41,785 nucleotides of DNA from an uncultured Bacteroidales bacterium (GTDB lineage: Bacteria > Bacteroidota > Bacteroidia > Bacteroidales > Muribaculaceae): positions 1 through 41,785 of the forward strand of contig CAMWHE010000016.1 in NCBI GenBank assembly GCA_947173955.1. The letters are read 5' to 3'. The notes below the pieces were generated by a model, which was given only the letters and a program-made list of their open reading frames with translations, did no database searches and was not told where the DNA came from. Shown piece by piece: positions 15,053 to 24,689 of this stretch (its first letter is position 1; each line of letters begins with the position of its first letter). The translations under genes and the position numbers were made by a program.

Positions 15053-16183
15053 ATGGAATTTCAACTTCAAGCTACAGCTCCTGGCTCCAATGCCCGTGCC
15101 GGTATGATCACGACCGATCATGGTCAGATACCGACACCTATATTCATGCCTGTCGGCACTGTCGGCAGTGTCAAGGCAGTCCATGCCCGTGAGTTGCGCG
15201 ATGATATCGATGCCAAAATTATTCTCGGCAACACCTATCATCTCTATCTGCGCCCCGGCACGGAGATCCTGCGTCAGGCCGGCGGTCTCCACAAGTTCAT
15301 AGGCTGGGAGCGTCCTATCCTTACCGACAGCGGCGGCTTCCAGGTGTTCTCCCTGTCATCTATCCGCAAGCTGACCGAGGAGGGGGCTACATTCCGCTCG
15401 CATATCGACGGCAGCAAGCATCTTTTCACCCCCGAAAATGTAGTCGACATCGAGCGTGCCATAGGAGCCGACATCATGATGGCTCTTGACGAATGTCCTC
15501 CCGGCACATCGGAGCGGGCATATGCGCGCAAATCGCTCGACCTGACCATGCGATGGCTTGACCGAGGCTGGAAGAGATATAAGTCGACCGAAGGGCTGTA
15601 TGGTTATAGCCAGGCCTATTTCCCTATCGTGCAGGGATGTACATTCCCCGATCTACGTCGCGAAGCGGCCGAGCGGGTTGCCGAGCTGGGTGCCGACGGT
15701 AATGCTATCGGCGGACTCGCAGTCGGCGAACCGGCCGAGGTCATGTATGACATGATCGAAGTCGTCAATGAAATCCTCCCTGCCGACAAGCCCCGCTATC
15801 TGATGGGAGTAGGAACGCCCGCCAATATCCTCGAGGCCATAGACCGCGGTGTCGACATGATGGACTGTGTGATGCCCACGCGCAACGGCCGCAACGGGAT
15901 GCTATTTACTCCTTATGGTATCATGAATATGCGCAACGCCAAGTGGGCCAACGATTTCTCCCCCATACAGGAGGACGGTCCCGTCTATGTCGACCGCGTA
16001 TATACCAGGGCCTATCTGCGTCACCTCTTCATTGCCCAGGAGTCGCTGGCCATGCAGATAGCGTCGATACACAATCTCGGGTTCTATCTGTGGCTCGTCC
16101 GAGAGGCTCGCCGGCACATCATTGACGGCGACTTCGCCCGGTGGAAGGCTGAGATGGTAGAAAATGTCACACGCCGGCTATGA
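15053..16183 (+). CDS. tgt: Queuine tRNA-ribosyltransferase (TGT)
   Basis: Exchanges guanine for preQ1 at position 34 of GUN-anticodon tRNAs. The 376-residue protein has FMPVGTVGSVKAV, ILGNTYHLYLRPG, the general acid/base aspartate in TDSGGFQVFSL (D92), GGLAVGEP, MGVGTPANILEAI, and the nucleophile aspartate in MMDCVMPTRNGRNG (D271). The usual C-x-C-x2-C zinc motif before the AYLRHL helix is absent. Its place reads DGPVYVDRVYTRAYL, and no cysteine occurs after C272, although the downstream histidine (IHNLGFY) is kept. This may be a lineage feature. The LptF/G gene starts one base after the stop. Confidence 0.95.
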   Translation: MEFQLQATAPGSNARAGMITTDHGQIPTPIFMPVGTVGSVKAVHARELRDDIDAKIILGNTYHLYLRPGTEILRQAGGLHKFIGWERPILTDSGGFQVFSLSSIRKLTEEGATFRSHIDGSKHLFTPENVVDIERAIGADIMMALDECPPGTSERAYARKSLDLTMRWLDRGWKRYKSTEGLYGYSQAYFPIVQGCTFPDLRREAAERVAELGADGNAIGGLAVGEPAEVMYDMIEVVNEILPADKPRYLMGVGTPANILEAIDRGVDMMDCVMPTRNGRNGMLFTPYGIMNMRNAKWANDFSPIQEDGPVYVDRVYTRAYLRHLFIAQESLAMQIASIHNLGFYLWLVREARRHIIDGDFARWKAEMVENVTRRL

Positions 16184-16184
16184 T

Positions 16185-17270
16185 ATGCGACTAAAGCGAC
16201 CGCTTAAGATACTCGACTGGTACATCATCCGTAAATTTCTCGGAACGTACATCTTCGCCATTATACTCATATTGGCGATCACGATTATGTTTGACATCAA
16301 CGAGAAACTCGATGCATTCACAAAAGCGCCGCTTCAGGCTACAATATTCGATTACTTTCTCAATTTTCTTCCTTACTTCGCCAATCAGTTCAGCCCGCTG
16401 TTCACATTCATAGCTGTTATATTCTTTACCTCCAAACTGGCTGACAATTCGGAGATTATCGCCATATTGTCATCCGGAGTCAGCTATCGGCGTCTGTTGA
16501 GGCCATACATGATATCGGCCGCCGTCATCGCTGCCGCCACCTATGCTCTGTCGGCATATATCATCCCGCCGGCCAATGTCAAGCGTATCGAATATACCAA
16601 TACCTATGTGAAGAATAAGCGTGTTGAGTATGGATCGAACATCATGATTCAGGTGGCCAAAGGAGAGATCGCCTATATGAGCCGATATGACGCTCCCTCA
16701 CGGACAGGAGTGAAATTCTCCCTTGAGAAATTTGAGGACAAGCAGCTTGTGTCGCGTCTGACAGCGCAGACTATCAAGTGGGACACTCTCTATCGCTGGC
16801 GCGTGCAGAACTATCTGATACGCGACTTCCGTGATAATCGCGAGTATATCACATCCGGCACTGCGCTCGACACAATCATCCCCTTTGAGCCGCGAGACTT
16901 CCTTATCTCCAAGAATGACCATGAGACTCTGACCAATCCGCAGCTTGAGAACTATATCTCGCGCCAGAAAGAGCGCGGCGTGGCCAATATCAAGTCATTC
17001 GAGATCGAGCTGCAGCGCCGCTACGCCATGTGCGCCGCCGCGTTTATCCTGACAGTCATCGGCATGTCGCTGTCCTCACGCAAGGTCAAGGGAGGCATGG
17101 GCATCAATATCGGCATCGGTCTGGCGCTCAGCTTCAGCTATATACTGTTTATGACCGTGACCTCCACATTTGCCATTTCGGGAATGACTTCACCGATGGT
17201 GGCCATGTGGATTCCCAATTTTATCTATGCCATAATCGGAATTGTACTCTATCGTAAAGCCTCGCGATAA
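16185..17270 (+). CDS. LptF/LptG family permease (YjgP/YjgQ)
   Basis: An inner-membrane subunit of the lipopolysaccharide extraction ABC complex LptB2FG. The 361-residue protein starts MRLKRPLKILDWYIIRKFLG, the family opening. It has three N-terminal membrane helices, including NFLPYFANQFSPLFTFIAVI with SNSEIIAILSSG-like DNSEIIAILSSGVSY. A periplasmic jellyroll-like region (about 120-270) follows, then three C-terminal helices starting YAMCAAAFILTVIGMSLSSR. I chose ATG 16185, one base past the tgt stop. A start at 16164 would overlap tgt. F or G cannot be told apart here. It follows tgt in one operon. Confidence 0.9.
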   Translation: MRLKRPLKILDWYIIRKFLGTYIFAIILILAITIMFDINEKLDAFTKAPLQATIFDYFLNFLPYFANQFSPLFTFIAVIFFTSKLADNSEIIAILSSGVSYRRLLRPYMISAAVIAAATYALSAYIIPPANVKRIEYTNTYVKNKRVEYGSNIMIQVAKGEIAYMSRYDAPSRTGVKFSLEKFEDKQLVSRLTAQTIKWDTLYRWRVQNYLIRDFRDNREYITSGTALDTIIPFEPRDFLISKNDHETLTNPQLENYISRQKERGVANIKSFEIELQRRYAMCAAAFILTVIGMSLSSRKVKGGMGINIGIGLALSFSYILFMTVTSTFAISGMTSPMVAMWIPNFIYAIIGIVLYRKASR

Positions 17271-17310
17271 ATTTTTTTTCGCAAAAAGGCTGATTTTCAA
17301 TTATTGTTTA

Positions 17311-17318
17311 TATCTTTG
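17311..17318 (+). promoter_or_regulatory. -7 box for the first phosphodiester glycosidase paralogue
   Basis: TATCTTTG, 72 bases before the ATG at 17391. The leader then contains GGAGATTATA at 17349, an element repeated before the second paralogue. Confidence 0.6.
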
Positions 17319-17390
17319 CGATTAGAGGCTCTTGAGCCTGCGTGTATTGGAGATTATACAAATTTACTTCTTACCTATAATTGTTATTAC

Positions 17391-20300
17391 ATGAAAAATT
17401 TTCTAACGGCCATTGCCGTCGGCTCGCTCTGTATCATGCCGGCAATGGGCGCGACCTACCAGACCAAGGGTGCGGGTACCATGCAGACAGCTGATATCTA
17501 TAACGTTACGGTAGGACCGGGGACAGTCGAGACGCGTACCGTCGTCAGTTATACAACATCCGGCACGAGCTATTCTGCCACTGTCAATTATCTTACTGTT
17601 GATCTGACAAACAAGTATGTTACTCCCAAGGTCGGGTTTGCCGACAAGCACAAGATACAGGATGTGACAAAGACAGTTCCCCAGATGATGTCGGCGCTGA
17701 CATCCTACTCCAACCACTACTTTGCCGGCGTCAACGGCGACTTTTTCGGGTATATAACTAACGGTGTGACTGTCGCAGACGGAACATATGTATATGCCGG
17801 TAACTGGCTTACTTCGTCGACACTTAAAAATCCGCCGGCTGATTCATTCTATGAAGGGACGCACTTCGTTATCGACAAGGATGGACTCCCATATATTGCT
17901 GACCATATCGAGTTCGGAGGCGGTCTGGGCATACGCAACGGTTATGCCGGCGACCAGAATCTTTTGGGAGAAGTAACTTTCCCTGATGGCTCCAAGCTCG
18001 ACGAACTCCGTGTTAACGGAGGAAGATATAACGATTATCTGGTGCTTTACAGCCCTTATCCCGACCAGACATCGACCGGCACCAACATATGGGGTACCGA
18101 AGCAGAACTTACCCCGTCTGGCAACCGTACTATTTTCGGTGCCGAGGGTACATTTAAAGTCGGAGCCAGGTCTTCGTCAGGCTCAGGAGGCGATATGGCT
18201 ATTCCTGACAATGGTTTTGTGCTTTCAGGTGTGGGAGCACGCGCTTTTGCCGACAAAGTGCCTGCCGGGAGTAAAGTCAGGATTTCCATTCCTTTCAAGG
18301 CTGACGGCGTTGCAAACAGCTGTCGTGAGACCTTGGGCGGATGGCCCCGCCTGGTGACCGACGGCACACCGCTCTCGTCCGTTCCGTCACAGACACCCAG
18401 CGATCTTCAGGGAGGTTCGCGCCGAGCCCGCACGGCTGTCGGGTTCAGCAAGGATCGAAAGACACTTTACATAGTGGTCGTCGAGGAAAACAGCAGCTCT
18501 ACCGGCGGCATGACTTTCAAGGTACTCGGCAACTTCATGGAGGCTATAGGCTGCTATCATGCTATGGCTCTCGATGGCGGTGGTTCTTCCGTTCTCCATG
18601 TCGAGAATCTCGGCCAACGCTCGAAAGTGCAGGGCGGTACTTACAATCGTCCTGTCATGGACGGGCTGTTCCTTGTGACCAATGCGCCCGAAAGCCGTGA
18701 GATCACCTCAATCGAGATCGTTGACAAGTCGCTGACCATCAAGCCGGGTAAAGGGTATGTCCCTACAATCTATGGCTACAACAAGTATGGAGTGCTCGTC
18801 TGCACCAATGTGACAGAATACACCCTCTCGGCTCCTGCCGGCACAGCTACATTCAATTCCGGCAACCGTAAGATGATCGCTCCTCAGAGCGGCTCGTTCA
18901 CTCTGACTGCAAAATGTGGTAAAGCGACCTACAGTATCCCGGTTACAGTCTCGTCTTCAGGTATCGACGGTGTGACCGCATCGACTACGGCTTCTTTCTC
19001 GGCTCAAAAAACTACTCCTGTTCCCACCAAGCCCGCCGACTGGGTTGATCCGGTCGAGGACGCAATCTATATTGCCGGCAACTTCAACGGTTGGGATCCT
19101 TTAGTCCCGATGGTCGTTGAGCCGACATCAGATAAGATTTATGAATTTGAAGCTGAGCATACGGCTGAGATTCAGTTCAAGTTTACTACGCTCGATCCCC
19201 GCGAAAACGGCGGATGGGAAGCTTTCAAGGCCGGAGACAACGGAGTCGGAGTCTCATGGCATATTTCCGACATACTTGCTCCGGGCAAGACAGTCCCCCT
19301 CGTCGGCGGTAATGGCGACAATATCGCCACCCCCTGGGCCGGCAAATACCACTTCGTCATCAATCTGGAGCAGAAGACGATAACGGCGACTACTTCCACT
19401 CCTCGTCCTGCACTCACAGCCCCCGGGCATCTCTACCTGATGGGCAATATCGAAGGCCACCAATGGCAGACCGATTATACCGGTGCAGAGCTGACCGGCG
19501 AGAACGGCATATTTACAATTGACAATGTCGTTCTGACTGATGCCGACGCTAACGACGGCATTGATGCCTCCTACTTCAGATTCGTGACTGCGACCGGCGA
19601 TAGCTGGGATGCAGTCAACGCTTCAACCGGCTACGGAGCATGGAAAAGCGATGCCTCGGCCTCGGCAAGCGAATACATCTTCGAGGGAACCAACAGCTGG
19701 AAACTGAAGCCCGGTGAATACAATTTTACCGTCAATTTCAAGACCGGCAAAGTGAAAATCGAGGAAATCATCGCGCCCATATATGCTCAGCTCGAAAATA
19801 TTACCCCTGACGGCTATGACTGGGAGAAAATGGAGGTAGGTCCGTTTGCGGCCCGGCAGATTCCGACTGATTTGGGCGGAACCTGGTGGACAGCTCCGGC
19901 CGGAACATATTCTCAAGAACTTATGGACCGTGACGGTCATGTTATATCGATCCATCAGCGCGGAGGCAATGCGCAGGTAAACAATGACGAGCTCTTCGCC
20001 AATCTCCAGGAGGGTCTCTCCATCCAGGATATGGGCGGATATATAGGCAAGGTGCTGGTGTTCAATCAGCAATATGGGCCCGGTGCCAATGTCTACAGCT
20101 GGCCGTACACAACCAAATCACCGGCTACTCAGATATCATTCTATCTCGATGCAAGTAAATACAATCAGGGCAGTGTAAGCCAGGCCATCCGCATACGCCT
20201 TGTCTTCCAGGTGCTCCATCGCGGACGCCATGTGCAGGATGACATACAGGTACCTACCATCTATGCTTGTGCCGCCAATTCTTCCACAGCGTGGCCGATC

Positions 20301-20954
20301 AGCCACAATGGTGTGGGCGACGATGTCACAGGCAAGTTGTTCCCCATCGATGCAAAGGACTTCTACCGCTGGGAAAATGAGGGCGATTGCATCGCGGAAA
20401 TACCTGAAGAAAAGGTGCTTCTCGACGGTACAGGCACACCCGAGCCGTGGGATGAAAATCATGACACAAATCCCTATCTTATCAATTCCGAGCGCTTCAT
20501 GGTCTATGAATGGGACGTGCACTCTGACCATACCGGTACGATAGGTGTTCATTTCAACATCGCCGGTGCTGACAACCGCTTCAATACCTATATATTCAAG
20601 GAAGTCAAGTTCTACAATATCGTCAACGGCGAAGAGATAGCTACCCAGCCACGCGCCGCCGCGCCACGCAAGGCCAAATCAAAGGAATTCACTACAACGA
20701 CGGCCTACGGCTCCCTTGCCGGTACCCGTCATATTTCCTACCGCTACTATACCGAGAACGGTGTGGCCGAGATCGAGGCCGACAATGAGCCGGACGATTC
20801 GGAGAATACAGGTGTCGAGGACATCATTGACGATACTGATGAGGCTCCCGCGGAATACTACAATCTACAGGGTATCCGTGTCAGCAATCCCTCCCGCGGC
20901 GTTTACATCGTACGTCAGGGCGACAAGGTCCGTAAAGTCCTTGTAAGAGAGTAA
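17391..20954 (+). CDS. Large secreted NAGPA-type phosphodiester glycosidase, paralogue 1
   Basis: 1187 residues. The ATG at 17391 gives a signal peptide (MKNFLTAIAVGSLCIMPAMG, cleaved near GATY). Residues to about 450 form the phosphodiester glycosidase (NAGPA, DUF2233) core: YFAGVNGDFFGY, GGWPRLVTDG, RRARTAVGFSKDRKTLYIVV and CYHAMALDGGGSSVLH. An Ig-like segment follows (about 455-550). Next come two carbohydrate-binding/SusE-like modules, IYIAGNFNGWDPLVPM and LYLMGNIEGHQWQTDYTG. A long unassigned region (about 790-1110) is followed by a C-terminal tail (YYNLQGIRVSNPSRGVYIVR) typical of T9SS-type sorting in Bacteroidales. It probably acts on a surface or dietary glycan phosphodiester. The substrate is unknown. 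Confidence 0.82.
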   Translation: MKNFLTAIAVGSLCIMPAMGATYQTKGAGTMQTADIYNVTVGPGTVETRTVVSYTTSGTSYSATVNYLTVDLTNKYVTPKVGFADKHKIQDVTKTVPQMMSALTSYSNHYFAGVNGDFFGYITNGVTVADGTYVYAGNWLTSSTLKNPPADSFYEGTHFVIDKDGLPYIADHIEFGGGLGIRNGYAGDQNLLGEVTFPDGSKLDELRVNGGRYNDYLVLYSPYPDQTSTGTNIWGTEAELTPSGNRTIFGAEGTFKVGARSSSGSGGDMAIPDNGFVLSGVGARAFADKVPAGSKVRISIPFKADGVANSCRETLGGWPRLVTDGTPLSSVPSQTPSDLQGGSRRARTAVGFSKDRKTLYIVVVEENSSSTGGMTFKVLGNFMEAIGCYHAMALDGGGSSVLHVENLGQRSKVQGGTYNRPVMDGLFLVTNAPESREITSIEIVDKSLTIKPGKGYVPTIYGYNKYGVLVCTNVTEYTLSAPAGTATFNSGNRKMIAPQSGSFTLTAKCGKATYSIPVTVSSSGIDGVTASTTASFSAQKTTPVPTKPADWVDPVEDAIYIAGNFNGWDPLVPMVVEPTSDKIYEFEAEHTAEIQFKFTTLDPRENGGWEAFKAGDNGVGVSWHISDILAPGKTVPLVGGNGDNIATPWAGKYHFVINLEQKTITATTSTPRPALTAPGHLYLMGNIEGHQWQTDYTGAELTGENGIFTIDNVVLTDADANDGIDASYFRFVTATGDSWDAVNASTGYGAWKSDASASASEYIFEGTNSWKLKPGEYNFTVNFKTGKVKIEEIIAPIYAQLENITPDGYDWEKMEVGPFAARQIPTDLGGTWWTAPAGTYSQELMDRDGHVISIHQRGGNAQVNNDELFANLQEGLSIQDMGGYIGKVLVFNQQYGPGANVYSWPYTTKSPATQISFYLDASKYNQGSVSQAIRIRLVFQVLHRGRHVQDDIQVPTIYACAANSSTAWPISHNGVGDDVTGKLFPIDAKDFYRWENEGDCIAEIPEEKVLLDGTGTPEPWDENHDTNPYLINSERFMVYEWDVHSDHTGTIGVHFNIAGADNRFNTYIFKEVKFYNIVNGEEIATQPRAAAPRKAKSKEFTTTTAYGSLAGTRHISYRYYTENGVAEIEADNEPDDSENTGVEDIIDDTDEAPAEYYNLQGIRVSNPSRGVYIVRQGDKVRKVLVRE

Positions 20955-20978
20955 GTCATATTCGAAATCATATGATTG

Positions 20979-21020
20979 AAAAAATATCGGTTGTTGACAG
21001 GATAATAACCGATATTTTTT
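20979..21020 (+). terminator. Bidirectional terminator between the two paralogues
   Basis: AAAAAATATCGGTT (20979-20992) pairs perfectly with AACCGATATTTTTT (21007-21020), a 14-base stem with a 14-base loop. The next promoter box starts two bases later. Confidence 0.85.
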
Positions 21021-21021
21021 A

Positions 21022-21029
21022 TATCTTTG
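21022..21029 (+). promoter_or_regulatory. -7 box for the second phosphodiester glycosidase paralogue
   Basis: TATCTTTG directly after the terminator stem, 62 bases before the ATG at 21092. Its -33 region falls inside the terminator hairpin. The leader contains GGAGATTATA at 21051, as in paralogue 1. Confidence 0.6.
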
Positions 21030-21091
21030 CAGATGACTAATGTCATTTCAGGAGATTATATTTTTTATACTTACCAATAAACTATTATCAC

Positions 21092-24000
21092 ATGAAAAAA
21101 ATGCTATCAGCCCTGGCTGTCGGCTCGCTATGCGCAATGCCGATGATGGGCGAGACCTACCACACGAAGGGGTATGGTGTCATGCAGACTGATGACATCT
21201 ATACCGTCACTATCGGTCCGGGTACAGTCGAGACCAAGACCGTCATCAACTTCAGCACAAGTGCCTCTGATAACATTGAGGACATCAACGCCAAGACGAC
21301 TGCCAACATCCTTAAAGTCGACCTGACCAACGAGTATGTAACCCCCAAAGTGGGTTTCGCCGATGACCATGCTATTCAGGATGTATGGATGACCATCCCG
21401 AAGATGATGGCTAAGCACACATCATATCAGAATCACTACTTTGCCGGTGTCAACGGCGACTTCTTCGGTTATATAACCTGTGGAGTCACTGTAGCCGACG
21501 GCAAATATGTCTATGCCGGCAACTTCCTTAATGACAAGGCGCCTTTCGAGGGAAATCACTTTATCATCGACAAAGACGGCCTCCCCTATATTGCTGATCA
21601 CATTGAGTTCGGCTGTAACCTGGGTATTCGTAATGGCTACTCCGGTCCTAATGCTGACTTTGGTGAAGTGACATTCCCCGATGGAACTACCTATGACGAG
21701 ATGCGCTACAATGCCAAGGACCGGTGGACCGATTATCTTGTGCTCTGCAGTCCTTATGTCAACAGAACATCTACCGGCTTCAACAAATATGGTACTGAGG
21801 TGGAACTTAGAAATGCAGGTAATCAGACTATGTTCGGTGCAGCCGGCGAGTTCAAGGTCGGGGCCAAGACCGTCTCCAACACAGGTGGCGATATGGCAAT
21901 TCCTGCTGACGGATTCGTTCTTTCCGGTGTAAACGCCCGTTCATTCAATGATAAGGTCAATACAGGCGATAAGGTTAAGCTTTATATTCCTTTCAAGGCC
22001 GACGGCGAAGCTAACTCCTGCCGCGAGACAGTCGGCGGATGGCCGCGTCTCGTGACTGACGGCACCCCCCTCTCAGCAGTGCCGTCGCAGACTCCATCTG
22101 ACCTCGGTGGCTCATCACGTCGCGCCCGTACTGCCGTAGGCTTCAGCCAGGACCGCAAGACCCTTTATATTATTGTGCTTGACGAAGGTACTACCAAAAA
22201 TCAGGGCATGACCTTCAAGGCTCTCGGCAGCTTCATGGAAGCTATCGGATGCTACAACGCCATGAACCTCGATGGCGGTGGCTCATCAGTCCTTCACGTC
22301 GAGAATCTCGGTCAGCGTTCAGCTGTGCAGGGTGTGATGAACGGCTACAACCGTCCCGTCATGAACGGTCTCTTCCTCGCTACCAATGCTCCCGAAGATC
22401 GCGAGATCGTTTCTATCGAAATCGTTGACAAAGCTCTCAATATCAAGCCCGGCAAAGGCTATGTGCCCACCATCTACGGTTACAACAAGTACGGTGTGCT
22501 CGTCTGCACCGACGTGACGGAGTTCAAGCTCTCTGCTCCCGAAGGCACAGCTACATTCAACTCCGGCGACCGCAAGATGATTGCTCCCGCGAGCGGCGAA
22601 TTTACCCTGACTGCAAAATACAATGACGCAACTTTCGAAATTCCCGTGAAAGTGTCGGCCGACGGTATCGATGGAGAAGATCCCGCTACCGAAGCTACTT
22701 TTGCAGAGCAGAAGACAACTCCTGTTCCCGAAAAGCCTGCCGACTGGGACGATGACGATCCCTCAGTGGATCCCGGCACCGAGAAGGCAATCTATGTAGC
22801 CGGTAACTTCAACGGCTGGAAGCCTGAAGATCCCATGATCGTCACAGCTACGGAAGGCAAAACCGATGTCTACGAATTCGATATAAACTTTGATTCCGGT
22901 AAAAATGAAGGAATCCAGTTCAAATTTACTACGCTTGATCCCCGCACAAATGGTGGCTGGGGTGCCTTCACGGCCGGCGACAAAGGCGTAGGTGTGACCT
23001 GGCATATTGACGGAATCTTTGCTCCCGGCAAAGAAATCGAACTCATCCCCGGTAATGACAGCAACATCACTACTCTTTGGGATGGCAACTATCACTTTAC
23101 AATTGACCTTGAGGCTGCCACTATCGTGGCTACTACTGAGACTCCGCGTCCCGCCCTCACAGCTCCCGAGCATCTCTACCTTATCGGTTCTCTTACAGAC
23201 CATGATTGGGATACGACCTACGAAGGGGCTGAACTTACCGGCAAAGACGGTGTATTCACTATCGAAAATGTAACCCTTGCCGGCGATGATGCCTCATACT
23301 TCTCATTCATTACCAAGACAGCCGCGACATGGGATGAAGTCAACGCTTCTCCCCGCTATGGTGCATGGAAGAATGATGCCGAGATTAAAGTTGAGGATGA
23401 CTTCTTTGAATGCTGGAACAGCTGGAAGACCACTCCCGGCGAATACACTATCACGGTAGACTTCAATACCGGCAAGGTCGAGCTCGAGCAGAATATTGAC
23501 GCTATCTATGCCAAGCTGGTTGACATCACTCCTGCCGGTTATGACTGGGATAAATATCCCGTCGGACCCTTCGCCGCCCGCCAGATTCCTACCGACATCG
23601 CAGGCGATTGGTGGACAGCACCCGGCGGCACATACACTCAGGAGCTCATGGACGAAAACGGTCAGGTGATATCCATTCATCAGCGCGGTGGCAATGCACA
23701 GATAAATAATGACGAACTCTTCGCTGATCTCCAGACCGGTCTCTCAATCCAGGATCTGGGCGGATATATCGGTAAAGTCCTTGTCTATAACCAGCAGTTC
23801 GGTCCCGGTGACAATGTTCACGGATGGCCCTTCTCAACCAAGTATCCTTCCACTCAGATCTCATTCTATCTCGACGCTAATAAACGCGAGCGAGGTGGTA
23901 TTGACAAGGCAATCCGCGTACGCCTGGTATTCCAGGTGCTCCACCGCGGCCGTCATGTCGAAGATGATGTGCAGGTTCCGACAATCTATGCGTGCGCAGC

Positions 24001-24673
24001 AAATGCATCGACGGCTTGGCCTCTGAATCATAATGGTGTAGCAGACACTGAAACAGGCGAGAAATTCCCCATAGATGCGAAAGCTTTCTACCGCTGGGAG
24101 AACGAGGGTGACTGCATCGCAGAAATGCCTGAAGAAAAGGTGCTTCTCGACGGTACCGGCACACCCGAGCCCTGGGATGTTGGTAATACCACTAATAAAT
24201 ATCTGATTAATGGCGAGCGTTTCATGGTCTATGAGTGGGACGTGTATTCCGACCATATTGGTACGATCGGCATCCACTTCAATATCGCAGGCAAGCAGAA
24301 CCGCTACAACACCTATATCTTCAAGGAGATCAAGTTCTACAACATCGTCAACGGCGAAGAGGTGGCTACCCAGCCCCGTGCAGCTGCTCCCGCCCGTGTA
24401 GAGGAAGCGGCCAACGAGTTTACAAGCACAACAGCCTACGGCTCACTCGCCGGTACCCGTAACATCTCTTACCGCTACTACACAGAGAAGGGTATCGAGG
24501 AGATCGAGGACTATAAGGCTCCCGAGCAGTCGGGTGTAGAGGATGTGATCGAAAACGCTTCCGACGCACCTGCTGTCTACTACAACCTCCAGGGTATCCG
24601 TGTCAATAACCCCGCCAACGGTATCTATATCGTCAAGCAGGGTGACAAGGCCCGCAAAGTTCTCGTCAAATAA
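21092..24673 (+). CDS. Large secreted NAGPA-type phosphodiester glycosidase, paralogue 2
   Basis: 1193 residues and collinear with the preceding gene in every domain, clearly a tandem duplicate. It has a signal peptide (MKKMLSALAVGSLCAMPMMG) and the NAGPA core with GVNGDFFGYITCGVT, GGWPRLVTDG, TAVGFSQDRKTLYIIV and CYNAMNLDGGGSSVLH. The Ig-like part, two GNFNGW/SusE-like modules (IYVAGNFNGWKPEDPM, then LYLIGSLTDHDWDTTYEG), the same unassigned region with VLHRGRHVEDDVQVPTIYAC, and the sorting tail YYNLQGIRVNNPANGIYIVK all follow. The active-site-like DGGGSS is intact in both copies, so both may be active. Differences are scattered, with small indels, which suggests the duplication is not recent. 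Confidence 0.82.
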   Translation: MKKMLSALAVGSLCAMPMMGETYHTKGYGVMQTDDIYTVTIGPGTVETKTVINFSTSASDNIEDINAKTTANILKVDLTNEYVTPKVGFADDHAIQDVWMTIPKMMAKHTSYQNHYFAGVNGDFFGYITCGVTVADGKYVYAGNFLNDKAPFEGNHFIIDKDGLPYIADHIEFGCNLGIRNGYSGPNADFGEVTFPDGTTYDEMRYNAKDRWTDYLVLCSPYVNRTSTGFNKYGTEVELRNAGNQTMFGAAGEFKVGAKTVSNTGGDMAIPADGFVLSGVNARSFNDKVNTGDKVKLYIPFKADGEANSCRETVGGWPRLVTDGTPLSAVPSQTPSDLGGSSRRARTAVGFSQDRKTLYIIVLDEGTTKNQGMTFKALGSFMEAIGCYNAMNLDGGGSSVLHVENLGQRSAVQGVMNGYNRPVMNGLFLATNAPEDREIVSIEIVDKALNIKPGKGYVPTIYGYNKYGVLVCTDVTEFKLSAPEGTATFNSGDRKMIAPASGEFTLTAKYNDATFEIPVKVSADGIDGEDPATEATFAEQKTTPVPEKPADWDDDDPSVDPGTEKAIYVAGNFNGWKPEDPMIVTATEGKTDVYEFDINFDSGKNEGIQFKFTTLDPRTNGGWGAFTAGDKGVGVTWHIDGIFAPGKEIELIPGNDSNITTLWDGNYHFTIDLEAATIVATTETPRPALTAPEHLYLIGSLTDHDWDTTYEGAELTGKDGVFTIENVTLAGDDASYFSFITKTAATWDEVNASPRYGAWKNDAEIKVEDDFFECWNSWKTTPGEYTITVDFNTGKVELEQNIDAIYAKLVDITPAGYDWDKYPVGPFAARQIPTDIAGDWWTAPGGTYTQELMDENGQVISIHQRGGNAQINNDELFADLQTGLSIQDLGGYIGKVLVYNQQFGPGDNVHGWPFSTKYPSTQISFYLDANKRERGGIDKAIRVRLVFQVLHRGRHVEDDVQVPTIYACAANASTAWPLNHNGVADTETGEKFPIDAKAFYRWENEGDCIAEMPEEKVLLDGTGTPEPWDVGNTTNKYLINGERFMVYEWDVYSDHIGTIGIHFNIAGKQNRYNTYIFKEIKFYNIVNGEEVATQPRAAAPARVEEAANEFTSTTAYGSLAGTRNISYRYYTEKGIEEIEDYKAPEQSGVEDVIENASDAPAVYYNLQGIRVNNPANGIYIVKQGDKARKVLVK

Positions 24674-24689
24674 TAGACACTGAATATAT

